From NCBI GenBank assembly GCA_945888375.1, contig CAMCZZ010000024.1, forward strand, positions 1 through 39,888: a stretch of DNA of 39,888 nucleotides, given 5' to 3'. Numbering within the stretch: the first letter of the stretch is position 1; each line of letters opens with the position of its first letter. The notes under the pieces were generated by a model. That model saw nothing but the letters and a program-made list of their open reading frames with translations. It did not search any database and was not told where the DNA came from. The position numbers and the translations under genes are program-made. The stretch comes from Akkermansia muciniphila. GTDB taxonomy: Bacteria; Verrucomicrobiota; Verrucomicrobiia; Opitutales; Opitutaceae. Below, piece by piece: positions 6,374 to 15,367 of the stretch.

Positions 6374-8683
6374 ATGGCGCCCAACATGACCCCCTCTCTG
6401 CCCGGCCCAGCCCTCGTGCCCTTCATGCCGTCTGCGCGGCTGGAGAAGTTTCGCCTGCGCAAGACCCCGGGCGAGCGCTGGGCGCGGCTATCGCCCTTCG
6501 GCTTGGGCCATACCAAGCCCAAGCACATCCGCGATATGCTCAAGGTCCTCTGGCTCAATCGCGACAACCTCCCTCACGCCTGGCGGGTCTTGACCAAGGG
6601 CGTCTGCGACGGCTGTGCGCTCGGCGTGGCCGGCCTGCGGGACTGGACCATCTCCGGCCCCCACCTTTGCCTCACCCGCCTCAATCTCCTGCGCTTAAAC
6701 ACGGTATCCGAGTTTGCCCCGGCCCTCCTGGCCGACGTCGGCGAACTGGCGAACCGCGACAACGCCGCTCTGCGCGGGCTCGGCCGGCTGGCCTACCCGA
6801 TGGTGCGCCGGCACGGCGAGAAGGGCTTTACCCGCGTTGGCTGGGAGGAGGCCAACACCCGCCTCGGCGCGCGCCTGCGGGCCACAGATCCGCAAAGACT
6901 GGCGGTCTTCGTGACCGCGCGCGGTGTGACCAATGAGGTTTACTACGTGGCGCAGAAGGCGGCGCGTTTCCTCGGCACGCCCCACCTCGACAACGCCGCG
7001 CGGCTCTGTCACGCGCCCTCCACCTCGGCGATGAAGGAAATGACTGGCGTGGCGGCCTCGACCTGCACCTACGCGGACTGGTTCAAGACCGACCTCATTC
7101 TTCTCGTCGGCTCCAATCCCGCCAACGACCAGCCGGTCTCGACCAAATACCTCCTGCTGGCCAAGCAGCGCGGAGCCAGGATCGTGGTCATCAACCCTTA
7201 CCTGGAGCCGGGCCTGAAGCGCTACTGGATCCCCAGCACGCCGCTCAGCGCCCTCTTTGGCAGCGATCTGGCGGACTACTGGTTCCCGGTCACGCAGGGG
7301 GGCGACGTGCCCTTTTTCTACGGCGTGCTCAAGGTGCTCTTCGAACGCGGCGGCGTGGATGAGGCCTACTTGCGCGAGCATGTTGACGAGGGGACGGTCG
7401 AGGCGTTGCGGGCGGCCTGCGCGGCGACCGGGCTGGACGAGTTGGCCCGCCGCGCGGGGGTGAAAACCGAGGCTATCGAAGCTCTCGCCGAGTTAGTTGC
7501 CGGCGCGCGGCGCGGCGTGGTGGTGTGGAGCATGGGGCTCACCCAGGCGCCGACCGGAGCGGATGGCGTGCGCATGGTGCTCAACCTGGCGCTGGCGCGC
7601 GGCTGGATCGGACGCGAGGGCACGGGTGCGGTGCCGATCCGCGGGCACTCTTCGGTGCAGGGCGGCGGCGAGATGGGTTGCTACACCACGGCCTTGCCCG
7701 GAGCGGTCCCCATCACCCCGGAAAACGTTGCCCGGCTGGAGGCCCAGTATGGGTTCCCCATCCCCGGCACGAAGGGCTACACCACGCCGGAGATGCTGGA
7801 GGCGGCCCATCGGGGCCGGCTCGACGTGCTCTATGCGCTCGGTGGCAATTTCCTCCGCACCATGCCCGATCCGGACCACGTGCGCGCGGCGCTGGCGCGC
7901 ACTCCGGTGCGCATCCACCAGGACATTATCCTCACCGATCAGATGTTCATCGCGCCTCCTCCGGGCGGGGAAGTCTGGCTGCTGCCGGCGCAGACACGCT
8001 ACGAACAGGATGGCGGCGGGGTGGAGACCAGCACGGAACGGCGGGTCATGTTTTCGCCGCAGATTCCCCGGGTGGTCGGCGAAGCGCGGGCCGAGTGGCG
8101 CATCGTGCGCGACCTCGCCGCGGCGGCCTGGCCGGAGCGTGCCCACCTGCTCGGTTGCGAAAGCGGTCAGGCCATCCGCGAAGAGATCGCCCGCATAGTG
8201 CCCTTTTATGCCGGCATTGAGAAACTCGCGCGCACCGGCGACTCCTTCGTCTACGGCGGGGCCCACCTCTGCGCCGACGGGGTGTTTCCACTACCGGGCG
8301 GACGCGGCCGCATGACCGCTCCGCGCTTGCCGGGGCGCCGGCCGGAGGATGGGACCTTTTTTGTGAGCACGCGGCGCGGCAAACAGTTCAACACCCTCAT
8401 CTACGCCGAGGTGGACCCGCTCAACGGCGCCGCGCGTGACGCGGTGCTGATGAACGAGGAGGACGCCGCCGAGCGCGGCCTCATGCACGGGGATCCGGTG
8501 CTCTTGAAGAACAAACGCGGTGTCCTCGCCGGCCGCGTGCACCTCGCCCCGCTCACGCGCGGTGACCTCCAGATCCACTGGCCCGAGGGCAATCACTTGC
8601 TCGACCGCGACGCGCGCGACGCTTGGAGCGATACGCCGGATTACAACGCCCGGGTAACCTTGGAAAAGGCGGGCGGGATATGA
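6374..8683 (+). CDS. FdhF/YdeP family molybdopterin oxidoreductase
   Basis: This 769-aa protein is a single-subunit, formate-dehydrogenase-like molybdopterin enzyme of the YdeP type. Near the N-terminus it has KGVCDGCALG (Cys78, Cys81) and HLC (Cys99), not the complete four-cysteine set of FdhF. Cys212 in ARLCHAPS lies where FdhH has its selenocysteine and is the likely molybdenum ligand. The motifs LLVGSNPANDQP and GGNFLRTMPDPD, the C-terminal dinucleotide-binding part and the final NLLDRD-type motif (NHLLDRDARDAW) are all present. The substrate of YdeP proteins is not established; E. coli YdeP is linked to acid resistance. It is followed by fdhD, the maturation factor this enzyme class needs. 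No signal peptide is seen, so it is cytoplasmic. Confidence 0.92.
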   Translation: MAPNMTPSLPGPALVPFMPSARLEKFRLRKTPGERWARLSPFGLGHTKPKHIRDMLKVLWLNRDNLPHAWRVLTKGVCDGCALGVAGLRDWTISGPHLCLTRLNLLRLNTVSEFAPALLADVGELANRDNAALRGLGRLAYPMVRRHGEKGFTRVGWEEANTRLGARLRATDPQRLAVFVTARGVTNEVYYVAQKAARFLGTPHLDNAARLCHAPSTSAMKEMTGVAASTCTYADWFKTDLILLVGSNPANDQPVSTKYLLLAKQRGARIVVINPYLEPGLKRYWIPSTPLSALFGSDLADYWFPVTQGGDVPFFYGVLKVLFERGGVDEAYLREHVDEGTVEALRAACAATGLDELARRAGVKTEAIEALAELVAGARRGVVVWSMGLTQAPTGADGVRMVLNLALARGWIGREGTGAVPIRGHSSVQGGGEMGCYTTALPGAVPITPENVARLEAQYGFPIPGTKGYTTPEMLEAAHRGRLDVLYALGGNFLRTMPDPDHVRAALARTPVRIHQDIILTDQMFIAPPPGGEVWLLPAQTRYEQDGGGVETSTERRVMFSPQIPRVVGEARAEWRIVRDLAAAAWPERAHLLGCESGQAIREEIARIVPFYAGIEKLARTGDSFVYGGAHLCADGVFPLPGGRGRMTAPRLPGRRPEDGTFFVSTRRGKQFNTLIYAEVDPLNGAARDAVLMNEEDAAERGLMHGDPVLLKNKRGVLAGRVHLAPLTRGDLQIHWPEGNHLLDRDARDAWSDTPDYNARVTLEKAGGI

Positions 8684-8702
8684 GTTCAAGCTACCGAATT
8701 TT

Positions 8703-8771
8703 TAACCCCGGATGGCGCGTATGGGCGCGGATGATCGAGAAAAAATCCGCGTTTATCCGCGTAATCTGCGC
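8703..8771. repeat. Dispersed imperfect palindrome, copy 1
   Basis: The spacer between the ydeP-like gene and fdhD contains aaccccggatggcgcg, then gcgcggatgatcg, and facing them atccgcgtttatccgcgtaatctgcg. It folds as an imperfect hairpin around an A-rich centre. A 15-nt core (atccgcgtttatccg, 8745-8759) recurs exactly in the copy at 14026-14092. Confidence 0.75.
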
Positions 8772-8792
8772 CTAGTTTTCCGCCGTTTTTAA

Positions 8793-9653
8793 ATGAATTT
8801 GTCATCGATCAAAACCGTGTCCGTCACGGGCCTGGCAGGCGGTCCGGCGCGCGACGACGAGGTCGCGGTGGAGGAGCCGCTGGAGATCCGGGTGGGCGGT
8901 CGGGGGGTGGCTGTGACCATGCGCACCCCGGGGCATGACCGGGAGCTGGCGGCGGGGTTTTTGCTCACCGAAGGCGTGGTGCGGGCGGCGGCTGAGTTGC
9001 TCGATATCTACGCCTGCCGGAATCTCCCGCAGGGGCAGGAGGGCAACGTGGTCGAGGCGGTGCTTTCGGCATCGGCGCGGGAGCGTTTCGATCCGGCGCG
9101 GCTCACGCGGCATGTTTTCACCGCCTCCAGTTGCGGACTCTGCGGCAAGGCGACCATCGACGCGCTAACCTGTGTGCTGCCGCCCCTGCCGGCGGCGGGA
9201 GTGGTCGGGGAGGCGGGGCGGTTCTCGACGGCGGGTCTGGGTGCCTGGCCGGAGCGGTTGCGGGCGGCTCAACCCGGTTTTGAGGTGACAGGCGGGCTGC
9301 ATGCGGCGGCCCGGTTTTCCAGTTCCGGTGAGCTGGTGGCGGTGCGGGAGGACGTGGGCCGCCACAATGCCCTGGACAAGCTCCTCGGCGCGGCGCTCTG
9401 GGCGGGTGAGACTCCTTTGGCGGACGCGGGTGTGCTGGTCAGCGGTCGGCTGAGTTTCGAGCTGGTGCAGAAATGCTGGGCGGCGGGTGTGCCCTTGCTG
9501 GCGGGCATCGGCGCTCCGTCTAGCCTCGCGGTGGCAATGGCGCAGGCGGCAGGTATGACCCTGGTCGGCTTCCTGCGGGCCGACCGCGCCAACGTCTACG
9601 CTGGCGCGGAGCGGCTGGGCTGGGCGGCCGGGCTTACAAATACTTGTCCGTGA
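8793..9653 (+). CDS. fdhD: Formate dehydrogenase accessory sulfurtransferase FdhD
   Basis: FdhD passes sulfur from IscS to the molybdenum cofactor of formate-dehydrogenase-like enzymes, which activates them. The protein has 286 aa and shows the family marks EEPLEIRV, TPGHDRELAAGFLLTEG, the catalytic SSCGLCGK with Cys114 and Cys117, the ATGG-type segment VTGGLHAAA, and REDVGRHNALDKLLG. It lies 109 bp after the YdeP-type oxidoreductase on the same strand, its evident client. Its last 20 bp overlap the 3' end of the convergent ilvD gene. Confidence 0.95.
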   Translation: MNLSSIKTVSVTGLAGGPARDDEVAVEEPLEIRVGGRGVAVTMRTPGHDRELAAGFLLTEGVVRAAAELLDIYACRNLPQGQEGNVVEAVLSASARERFDPARLTRHVFTASSCGLCGKATIDALTCVLPPLPAAGVVGEAGRFSTAGLGAWPERLRAAQPGFEVTGGLHAAARFSSSGELVAVREDVGRHNALDKLLGAALWAGETPLADAGVLVSGRLSFELVQKCWAAGVPLLAGIGAPSSLAVAMAQAAGMTLVGFLRADRANVYAGAERLGWAAGLTNTCP

Positions 9654-11355
9654 CCGCGCCTTCGGAGGCGCTGGCGACGAGGCGGGCGTATTTGGCGAGC
9701 ACGCCGCGGGTCTCTTTCGGTGCGGGTGGCACGTAGGCGGCCAGGCGGGCGGCGTAGTCGGCTTCGGGGATGAGCAGGGAGAGAGTGTTCTTCACCGCAT
9801 CGATCTCGATCAGGTCGCCGTCGCGCACGATGCCGATCGGGCCGCCCTTGGCGGCCTCGGGGGTGATGTGGCCCACGTCGAAGCCGTGCGAGCCGCCGGA
9901 GAAACGGCCGTCGGTGATGAGCGCGACATCCTTGATCAAGCCGCGGCCGGCGATGGCGCTGGTGGGGGAGAGCATCTCGCGCATGCCGGGGCCGCCGACG
10001 GGGCCCTCGTTGCGGATAACCACGACGTCACCTTTGACCACGTCTCCGCGCAGCACGCCTTGAAGCGCGTCTTCCTCGCTCTCGTAAACCTTGGCGGGGC
10101 CTTTGAAATAGAGGCCTTCCTTGCCGGTGATTTTACCGACGGCGGCGCCGGGGGCGAGGTTGCCACGGAGGATGCGCAGGTGGGTGTCGGCCTTGATGGG
10201 CTGGTCGAAGGGGCGGATGACGTCCTGCTGGTCGGGGTAGGACGGGTAGGGCTGAACGTCCTTGAGCGACTCGGCGATGGTTTCGCCCGAGACGGTCAGG
10301 CACTCGCCGTGGAGCAGGCCGCGATCCAGCAGCATTTTCATCATCGGGCGGATGCCGCCGATGCGGATGAGGTGGGCCATGCCGTATTTGCCGAAGGGCT
10401 TTACGTCGGCGAGGAGCGGCACGCGCGCGCCGATGGTTTTGAAGTCGTCGATCACGAGCGGGACTTCGGCGGCGTGGGCGATGGCGAGGAGGTGGAGGAC
10501 GAGGTTGGTCGAGCCGCCGAGCGCGGTGCAGACGGTGATGCAGTTCTCAAACGCCTTCCGGGTGAGGATGTCGCGGGGTTTGATGCCCTTTTGCAGCATG
10601 GCCATGACGGCGGCGCCGGCGCGTTCGCAGTCCTCGCGTTTCTCTTTACCGACGGCGAGTTGGGCGGAGCTGTTGGGCAGGCTCATGCCGAGCGCCTCGA
10701 TGGCGGTGGCCATGGTGTTGGCGGTATACATGCCGCCGCAGGAGCCTGGACCGGGGATGGCGCTGGCCTCGACGTCGCGCAGGCCAGCGGCGTCGAGCTC
10801 GCCCTTCGCGTGTTTGCCGACGGCCTCGAAGACGGAAACGATGTCGAGGGGCTTTTGTTTATCGCAGTCGGTGGCGGCGAAACCGGGGAGGATGCTACCG
10901 CCGTAGATGAATACCGCCGGGCGGTTCAGGCGGGCGATGGCGATCAGACAGCCGGGCATGTTTTTATCGCAGCCTCCGATCGCGACCAGGCCGTCGAAAC
11001 CCTCGGCGGCCACGGCGGTCTCGATGGAGTCGGCGATGACGTCGCGCGACACGAGCGAGTAGCGCATGCCCTGCGTGCCCATGCTGATGCCGTCGGTCAC
11101 GGTGATGGTGTTAAAATACACCGCCTTGCCGCCGGCGGCGTTGATGCCCTTTTGCGCGTGCTCGCTCAGCTCGCCCAAGTGCACGTTGCAGGGCGTCATG
11201 TTGCTGGCGGACGCGGCCACGGCGATCTGGGGTTTTTGGAAATCCTCATCGGTAAAACCCACCGCGCGCAGCATGGAGCGGGCGGGGGCGCGATCGTTGC
11301 CGTCAACGACGACGGAGGAGTGCGGACGGGGCGTGGTGGGGAAGGTTTGGCACAT
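9634..11355 (-). CDS. ilvD: Dihydroxy-acid dehydratase
   Basis: IlvD dehydrates 2,3-dihydroxy-3-methyl acids to the 2-oxo acid precursors of valine and isoleucine, and needs an Fe-S cluster. The 573-aa length is typical. The conserved cysteines appear in MTPCNVH (Cys56), IGGCDKNMPGC (Cys129, Cys136) and PGSCGGMYTANTM. Further marks are DGISMGTQGMRYSL, the FENCITVCTALGGSTN segment, GPVGGPGMREML and DGRFSGGSHGFDVGHITPE. It stands alone between fdhD (convergent, 20-bp overlap) and maf (divergent). Confidence 0.97.
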   Translation of the reverse strand: MCQTFPTTPRPHSSVVVDGNDRAPARSMLRAVGFTDEDFQKPQIAVAASASNMTPCNVHLGELSEHAQKGINAAGGKAVYFNTITVTDGISMGTQGMRYSLVSRDVIADSIETAVAAEGFDGLVAIGGCDKNMPGCLIAIARLNRPAVFIYGGSILPGFAATDCDKQKPLDIVSVFEAVGKHAKGELDAAGLRDVEASAIPGPGSCGGMYTANTMATAIEALGMSLPNSSAQLAVGKEKREDCERAGAAVMAMLQKGIKPRDILTRKAFENCITVCTALGGSTNLVLHLLAIAHAAEVPLVIDDFKTIGARVPLLADVKPFGKYGMAHLIRIGGIRPMMKMLLDRGLLHGECLTVSGETIAESLKDVQPYPSYPDQQDVIRPFDQPIKADTHLRILRGNLAPGAAVGKITGKEGLYFKGPAKVYESEEDALQGVLRGDVVKGDVVVIRNEGPVGGPGMREMLSPTSAIAGRGLIKDVALITDGRFSGGSHGFDVGHITPEAAKGGPIGIVRDGDLIEIDAVKNTLSLLIPEADYAARLAAYVPPAPKETRGVLAKYARLVASASEGAVTDKYL

Positions 11356-11462
11356 GGCAGATAGAAGCTGCCAGCAAAACGCGCGCGCGGGGCGGTCCGC
11401 AAGCCCTCAGCTTGTCGAAGGGAACCCTTGAGCCCGGCGCAACGCCGTCTTGGAATACTGCT

Positions 11463-12044
11463 ATGACAGTGCCCGATCCGCTTATCCTCGCTTCCGCCTC
11501 GCCCCGCCGCCGCGAACTGCTGGCGGAAATCGGGGCGGTTTTTACAGTGGTGGTGGCAGGTGTGGTCGAGCACGAGGACCCTGCCCTGGACCCGCGGGTA
11601 ATGGTGGCGCGGAATTCGGCGCTGAAGGCGGATCACGTGGCGGCACTTCATCCGGACGCTTGGGTGCTGGGCGCGGATACGACGGTCTTTGTGGAAGGGC
11701 AGGCGTTGAACAAACCCGCGCACCTCGAGGCGGCGCGGGCGATGTTGCGCCGCCTTAGCGGCCGCGTGCACACGGTTTTTACCGGAATCGCCTTGCGGCA
11801 CTCCAAGCTTGGGGTGTGCGAGGACCTCGGGGTGGCGAGCGAAGTGGAGTTTCGCAGCCTGAGGGACACCGACATTGAGGACTACCTCCGGCTCGTGCAT
11901 GTGCTGGATAAGGCCGGGGCCTACGCGATCCAGGAGCACGGCGAGCGCCTGGTGGCGGCGCGGCGCGGCTCGCTGAGCAACATCATCGGCCTGCCTCAGG
12001 ATGAAGTGAGAGAACTTTTGACCCGGCGCGGCGTCTTACGCTGA
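11463..12044 (+). CDS. maf: Maf-like nucleotide pyrophosphatase
   Basis: Maf proteins hydrolyse non-canonical or selected nucleoside triphosphates to monophosphates. The signature LILASASPRRRELL is at residues 7-20, the catalytic acid is in GADTTV (Asp72), and NKP follows (Lys84). The DTTV/NKP pattern is closer to the dTTP/UTP pyrophosphatase (YhdE) type than to YceF. The C-terminal DKAGAYAIQEHGE and the final GLP motif (NIIGLPQDEV) are typical. The ATG at 11463 is chosen because it lies just before the signature; the frame is open to 11412. It leads a plus-strand run with the TonB-like gene and the pseudouridine synthase gene. Confidence 0.94.
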   Translation: MTVPDPLILASASPRRRELLAEIGAVFTVVVAGVVEHEDPALDPRVMVARNSALKADHVAALHPDAWVLGADTTVFVEGQALNKPAHLEAARAMLRRLSGRVHTVFTGIALRHSKLGVCEDLGVASEVEFRSLRDTDIEDYLRLVHVLDKAGAYAIQEHGERLVAARRGSLSNIIGLPQDEVRELLTRRGVLR

Positions 12045-12074
12045 GTGCCGTCCCCGCCCTGACTTTTCGCCTCG

Positions 12075-13229
12075 ATGTCCACTCTCGCTCCCGCGCCCAG
12101 ACTGCCCGCCTTACCGGTGCGTCGCGTGCACGTGCTGGACGAGCCAAAGGATCAGCGCCGGGTGGGCCTGATCGGCACTGTCGTCGCGCATCTTTTGTTG
12201 CTTGTGATTATTTTCCTGCTGCCAGACGACCTGCTGGAGGGCGACCGCGGCGCGACCGACCCGGCGGTGAAATCCAATTTCGAAATCGAACTCAGCCCGG
12301 AGCTGGTGCGTCCCGTCTCGCCGGCCCTCCCTCCGCAACGTTTCGTCGAGGTGAATCCAGCCGCGCCCGAGAATGCGCCTGACAACACCTCCCTCTACGG
12401 CGCACAGAACCAGCAGGTGGCCCAACCAGTGCCCGGCCCTAAAACCGATAGCGATACGCCCAGAGTGATGGGCGAAGGACAAAACGAAGCCACGGCCCTA
12501 GTCAGCGGTTTAGCCACTCCCGAGGAGCAAGCCTCGATCGCGAAAGTGCTCGCGGCGGCTTTTTCCCCGCCCGAGCCGCCTTCTCTCGTGCCGGAAAAAC
12601 CCGTGGCGGCGCAGGCTCCGGCCAAGGCGGTAAATCCTCTCGCCGGCGGCGAGCAAGTGCTGGGCGAGGCGGATGGCGGCATCGGCACCACCACCACCAC
12701 CTTACCACCCGTGGCCGGGGTGGAGGCCGGGGCGAATCCGGTGCCGGGCACGGCGACCGGACGCGCGGCGAGCGGGGGGTATTTTGAGGGAACCCCGGCC
12801 ATTGACCGTGACCGTCCGCAAGAACGCCCCCGGCTCTCGGCAGCGGCGGTGAATGCGCGTAAGACTTCCACGATCAAAAATGAATTTGGCTCCGAGAATA
12901 TCGGCGCAGTCGCCTACAACGCGAAATGGAGCGCATACGGGGAATACCTCCAGCGCCTGATTGATGCGGTGCAGGGCCAGTGGGAGCGGCTCATCCAGCG
13001 TAGTTCGTTTTACCCGACCTCCGGCTCCACCGTGCGGGTGGTTTTCAAAATCGACGCCTCCGGAATCATTTCTCAAGTCGTGCGGGTTGACGGCACCGGA
13101 GCCGAGCTCGCTCGGCGACTATGTGTCAGCGCGATCACCGAGCGCGCTCCTTATGGCGACTGGACGGACGACATGATTGCCGTCCTCGGCCGCGAGCAGG
13201 AAATCACCTTCACCTTTTTCTACCAATGA
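12075..13229 (+). CDS. TonB/TolA-like energy transducer, single N-terminal helix
   Basis: This 384-aa protein has a basic N-terminus, one transmembrane segment at about residues 31-49 (GLIGTVVAHLLLLVIIFLL), and a long Pro/Ala/Glu-rich periplasmic linker to about residue 280. It ends in a globular C-terminal domain with VRVVFKIDASGIISQVVRVDG and a terminal beta-strand ITFTFFYQ. That architecture is that of TonB/TolA-type proteins, which transmit inner-membrane energy to the outer membrane; the C-terminal domain resembles the TonB_C fold. No ExbB/ExbD genes are nearby. It starts 30 bp after maf and its stop overlaps the next start by 4 bp (ATGA), indicating translational coupling. Confidence 0.75.
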   Translation: MSTLAPAPRLPALPVRRVHVLDEPKDQRRVGLIGTVVAHLLLLVIIFLLPDDLLEGDRGATDPAVKSNFEIELSPELVRPVSPALPPQRFVEVNPAAPENAPDNTSLYGAQNQQVAQPVPGPKTDSDTPRVMGEGQNEATALVSGLATPEEQASIAKVLAAAFSPPEPPSLVPEKPVAAQAPAKAVNPLAGGEQVLGEADGGIGTTTTTLPPVAGVEAGANPVPGTATGRAASGGYFEGTPAIDRDRPQERPRLSAAAVNARKTSTIKNEFGSENIGAVAYNAKWSAYGEYLQRLIDAVQGQWERLIQRSSFYPTSGSTVRVVFKIDASGIISQVVRVDGTGAELARRLCVSAITERAPYGDWTDDMIAVLGREQEITFTFFYQ

Positions 13230-13984
13230 CCACCCCCTCCGCCACCGCCTTCGAACTGCCGCTGGGCCCAGGGATCGAGGTGCTCTCCCACGCGCCGGGC
13301 GGTCTTGTCGCTTTTGATAAACCCGCCGGCGTGCTTTCGCATCCAAACATGAAGAGCGAGCAACCGCGTGCGCTTTTGACCTGCGACTACTCGATCGAGG
13401 GTGAGTTTTACCACTGGGTTGATGCCGCCGGAGTCGCCCGTCATCTCTGGCTGCTCAACCGCCTCGATTCGCACACCTCGGGGGTGATCCTTGGCTGCGT
13501 CGAGGGTGAGCTGGCGAAGCGTATCCGGCTGCTCTTTCGCCAGAAGCACATCCACAAATCCTACCACGCCCTGGTTTTTGGAAAACCTTCGAAGTCGAGC
13601 GATGTCTGGCGCGACCGCCTCGCGATCGAGAAGCGCGGCGGGCAGGTGCGGGCCAAGGCGGGCGAAGGCATCCCGAGCGAATCCGAGGTCAAGGTCCTCC
13701 GGCAGCGTCGTGACGGCGCGACTGCCCTTGCCTTGATCGAGCTGACCCCGCGCACCGGTCGCAGCCACCAACTCCGCGTGCAATGCGCCCACCGCCGGCT
13801 GCCCATCGTGGGCGACGCGACTTATGGGGATTTTGGGGCCAACCGGGCCTTGGCCAAGGCCACCGGCATCAAGCGTCTCTGCCTGCACTCCCATGCCACC
13901 CGCTTCGACTACGAACATGAGGGCCGCGTCGTGCATTTCAGTGCGGTCGCGCCGACTCCGCCGGAGATGCTGGGGCTGGTTTGA
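13226..13984 (+). CDS. RluA-family RNA pseudouridine synthase
   Basis: This enzyme isomerises uridine to pseudouridine in rRNA or tRNA. The catalytic aspartate is Asp81 in LLNRLDSHTSG, and the other family motifs are GLVAFDKPAGVLSHP (residues 27-40), KSYHALVFG, and LTPRTGRSHQLRVQCAH followed by LPIVGDATYGD. It has no S4 domain, and at 252 aa it is a compact member. The ATG at 13226 overlaps the previous stop by 4 bp and gives the correct N-terminus; a longer frame to 13121 only overlaps the TonB-like gene. The target position in RNA cannot be inferred. Confidence 0.92.
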   Translation: MTTPSATAFELPLGPGIEVLSHAPGGLVAFDKPAGVLSHPNMKSEQPRALLTCDYSIEGEFYHWVDAAGVARHLWLLNRLDSHTSGVILGCVEGELAKRIRLLFRQKHIHKSYHALVFGKPSKSSDVWRDRLAIEKRGGQVRAKAGEGIPSESEVKVLRQRRDGATALALIELTPRTGRSHQLRVQCAHRRLPIVGDATYGDFGANRALAKATGIKRLCLHSHATRFDYEHEGRVVHFSAVAPTPPEMLGLV

Positions 13985-14025
13985 GGCCTGCCCAGCGCCA
14001 GGCTTGGGTTTGGGCCGGATTCTTA

Positions 14026-14092
14026 ACCGCGGATGACAAGGATTCTCGCGGGCATGAATCACTCATCCGCGTTTATCCGTGTCCTCCGCGGT
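14026..14092. repeat. Dispersed imperfect palindrome, copy 2
   Basis: Downstream of the pseudouridine synthase gene, accgcgg (14026-14032) faces ccgcggt (14086-14092). Further pairs lie inside (gcgggcatgaatc and catccgcg). It shares the 15-nt core atccgcgtttatccg (14065-14079) with copy 1 at 8745-8759 and has the same overall plan: cggat elements on the left, atccg elements on the right. Confidence 0.8.
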
Positions 14093-14198
14093 AAGCTGCG
14101 GCGAAACTCACCCGCTTTGGTCCGGGCGATGTTCCTCCCGTTCCTGCGAGAACGAGGTTGTTGTCCGTCTAGGGATGGGTTTTGGTGACCGCTTCACC

Positions 14199-15191
14199 AT
14201 GATGAAGGGACTCGTTGTTTTAGACCCACAGGCTTTTGAACTGATCTATGGCGCGGAATATCTGGCCGAGATCGCCCGGCGCGTGGACCTCTTGAGCGAA
14301 CCGTTGACTCAGGAGGTGCTGGTTGCCCGTCCAGATTTGCTCGCGCAAGTGGAGGTGATTTTCTCGGGCTGGGGCGCCCCTGTCCTCGATGCGGCTTTTT
14401 TGGAAGCCGCGCCCAAGCTGCGGGCGGTCTTTTACGGCGCGGGCACGATTCGTTATTTCACCACGGATGCGTTCTGGGCGAGGGGCATCACCGTCTCCAG
14501 TGCCTACGCGATGAACGCGGTGCCAGTGGCGGAGTTCACACTCGCGACTATTCTTCTGAGCCTTAAAAACTTCTGGCAATCCGCCGGCGGGGCGCGGGCC
14601 TTGGGGCGTTTCCCGGAACGTCCCCGCTGCGCCGGGGCTTTTGGCAGCAAGGTCGGTCTGATCTCGCTCGGCATGATCGGGCGGCTGGTGCGTGAACGCT
14701 TGCGGCCCTTTGACCTGGAAGTGCTCGCCTACGATCCGTTTATGACGGCGGAGCAGGCGACCGTGCTCGGCGTTGAAATGGTCTCCCTTGATGAAATCTT
14801 CCGCCAGTGCGATGTCGTCAGCCTGCATACGCCTTGGCTGAAATCGACCGAGGGCATGATCCAGGGGAGGCATTTCGAATTGATGAAGTCCCACGCCACT
14901 TTTCTCAATACGGCGCGCGGCGCAGTGGTGCGGGAGGACGAGATGATCGAGGTGCTGAGCCGCCGGACGGATCTCACCGCGCTGCTCGACGTTACTTCGC
15001 CGGAACCGCCGGTGCCGGATTCCCCGCTCTGGAAAATGCCCAACGTCGTGCTGACTCCGCACATCGCCGGTTCGCAGGACCGCGAATGCCGGCGTATGGG
15101 GCGCCTCATGCTGGATGAGTTTGATCGCTGGGTGCGCGGCGAAAACCTGAAGTGGGCCATCTCGAAGGAGAAGGCGGCGCTTTTAGCCTGA
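14199..15191 (+). CDS. D-isomer-specific 2-hydroxyacid dehydrogenase family protein
   Basis: This NAD-dependent dehydrogenase resembles phosphoglycerate dehydrogenase and hydroxypyruvate reductase. The nucleotide-binding segment is VGLISLGMIGR (residues 152-162), where the usual first glycine pattern is altered to SLGMIG. The catalytic set is visible: Arg in LNTARGAVV, Glu in LLDVTSPEPP, and His in LTPHIAGS. The substrate is unknown; absence of an ACT domain argues against a classical SerA. The ATG at 14199 gives 330 aa, the usual length. The frame is open upstream to 14079 but that part runs into the palindromic repeat. It stands alone with convergent rnc downstream. Confidence 0.88.
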   Translation: MMKGLVVLDPQAFELIYGAEYLAEIARRVDLLSEPLTQEVLVARPDLLAQVEVIFSGWGAPVLDAAFLEAAPKLRAVFYGAGTIRYFTTDAFWARGITVSSAYAMNAVPVAEFTLATILLSLKNFWQSAGGARALGRFPERPRCAGAFGSKVGLISLGMIGRLVRERLRPFDLEVLAYDPFMTAEQATVLGVEMVSLDEIFRQCDVVSLHTPWLKSTEGMIQGRHFELMKSHATFLNTARGAVVREDEMIEVLSRRTDLTALLDVTSPEPPVPDSPLWKMPNVVLTPHIAGSQDRECRRMGRLMLDEFDRWVRGENLKWAISKEKAALLA

Positions 15192-15274
15192 TAGTTTATT
15201 AACCCCCAAAAACCGCGATTGCTCGCCGCGATCCGCCGGAATCTCGAGGGCATCTGGCGCATTGTGGAACCACC

Positions 15275-15301
15275 TCGATGCACCTTCTGGTGCACCTCCG
15301 A
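15275..15301. terminator. Possible bidirectional hairpin between convergent genes
   Basis: TGCACC and GGTGCA form a perfect 6-bp stem around TTCT at 15279-15294, with an outer CTCG/CGAG pair. It lies in the 176-bp spacer between the convergent hydroxyacid dehydrogenase and rnc genes. There is no T-run on either side, so an intrinsic terminator function is only a possibility. Confidence 0.3.
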
Positions 15302-15367
15302 GTTCGCGCATCGTCATCTGCTCAAGGTTCTTACGGCAGCCCAACGACTCCGCTCACGATTTTCGGG

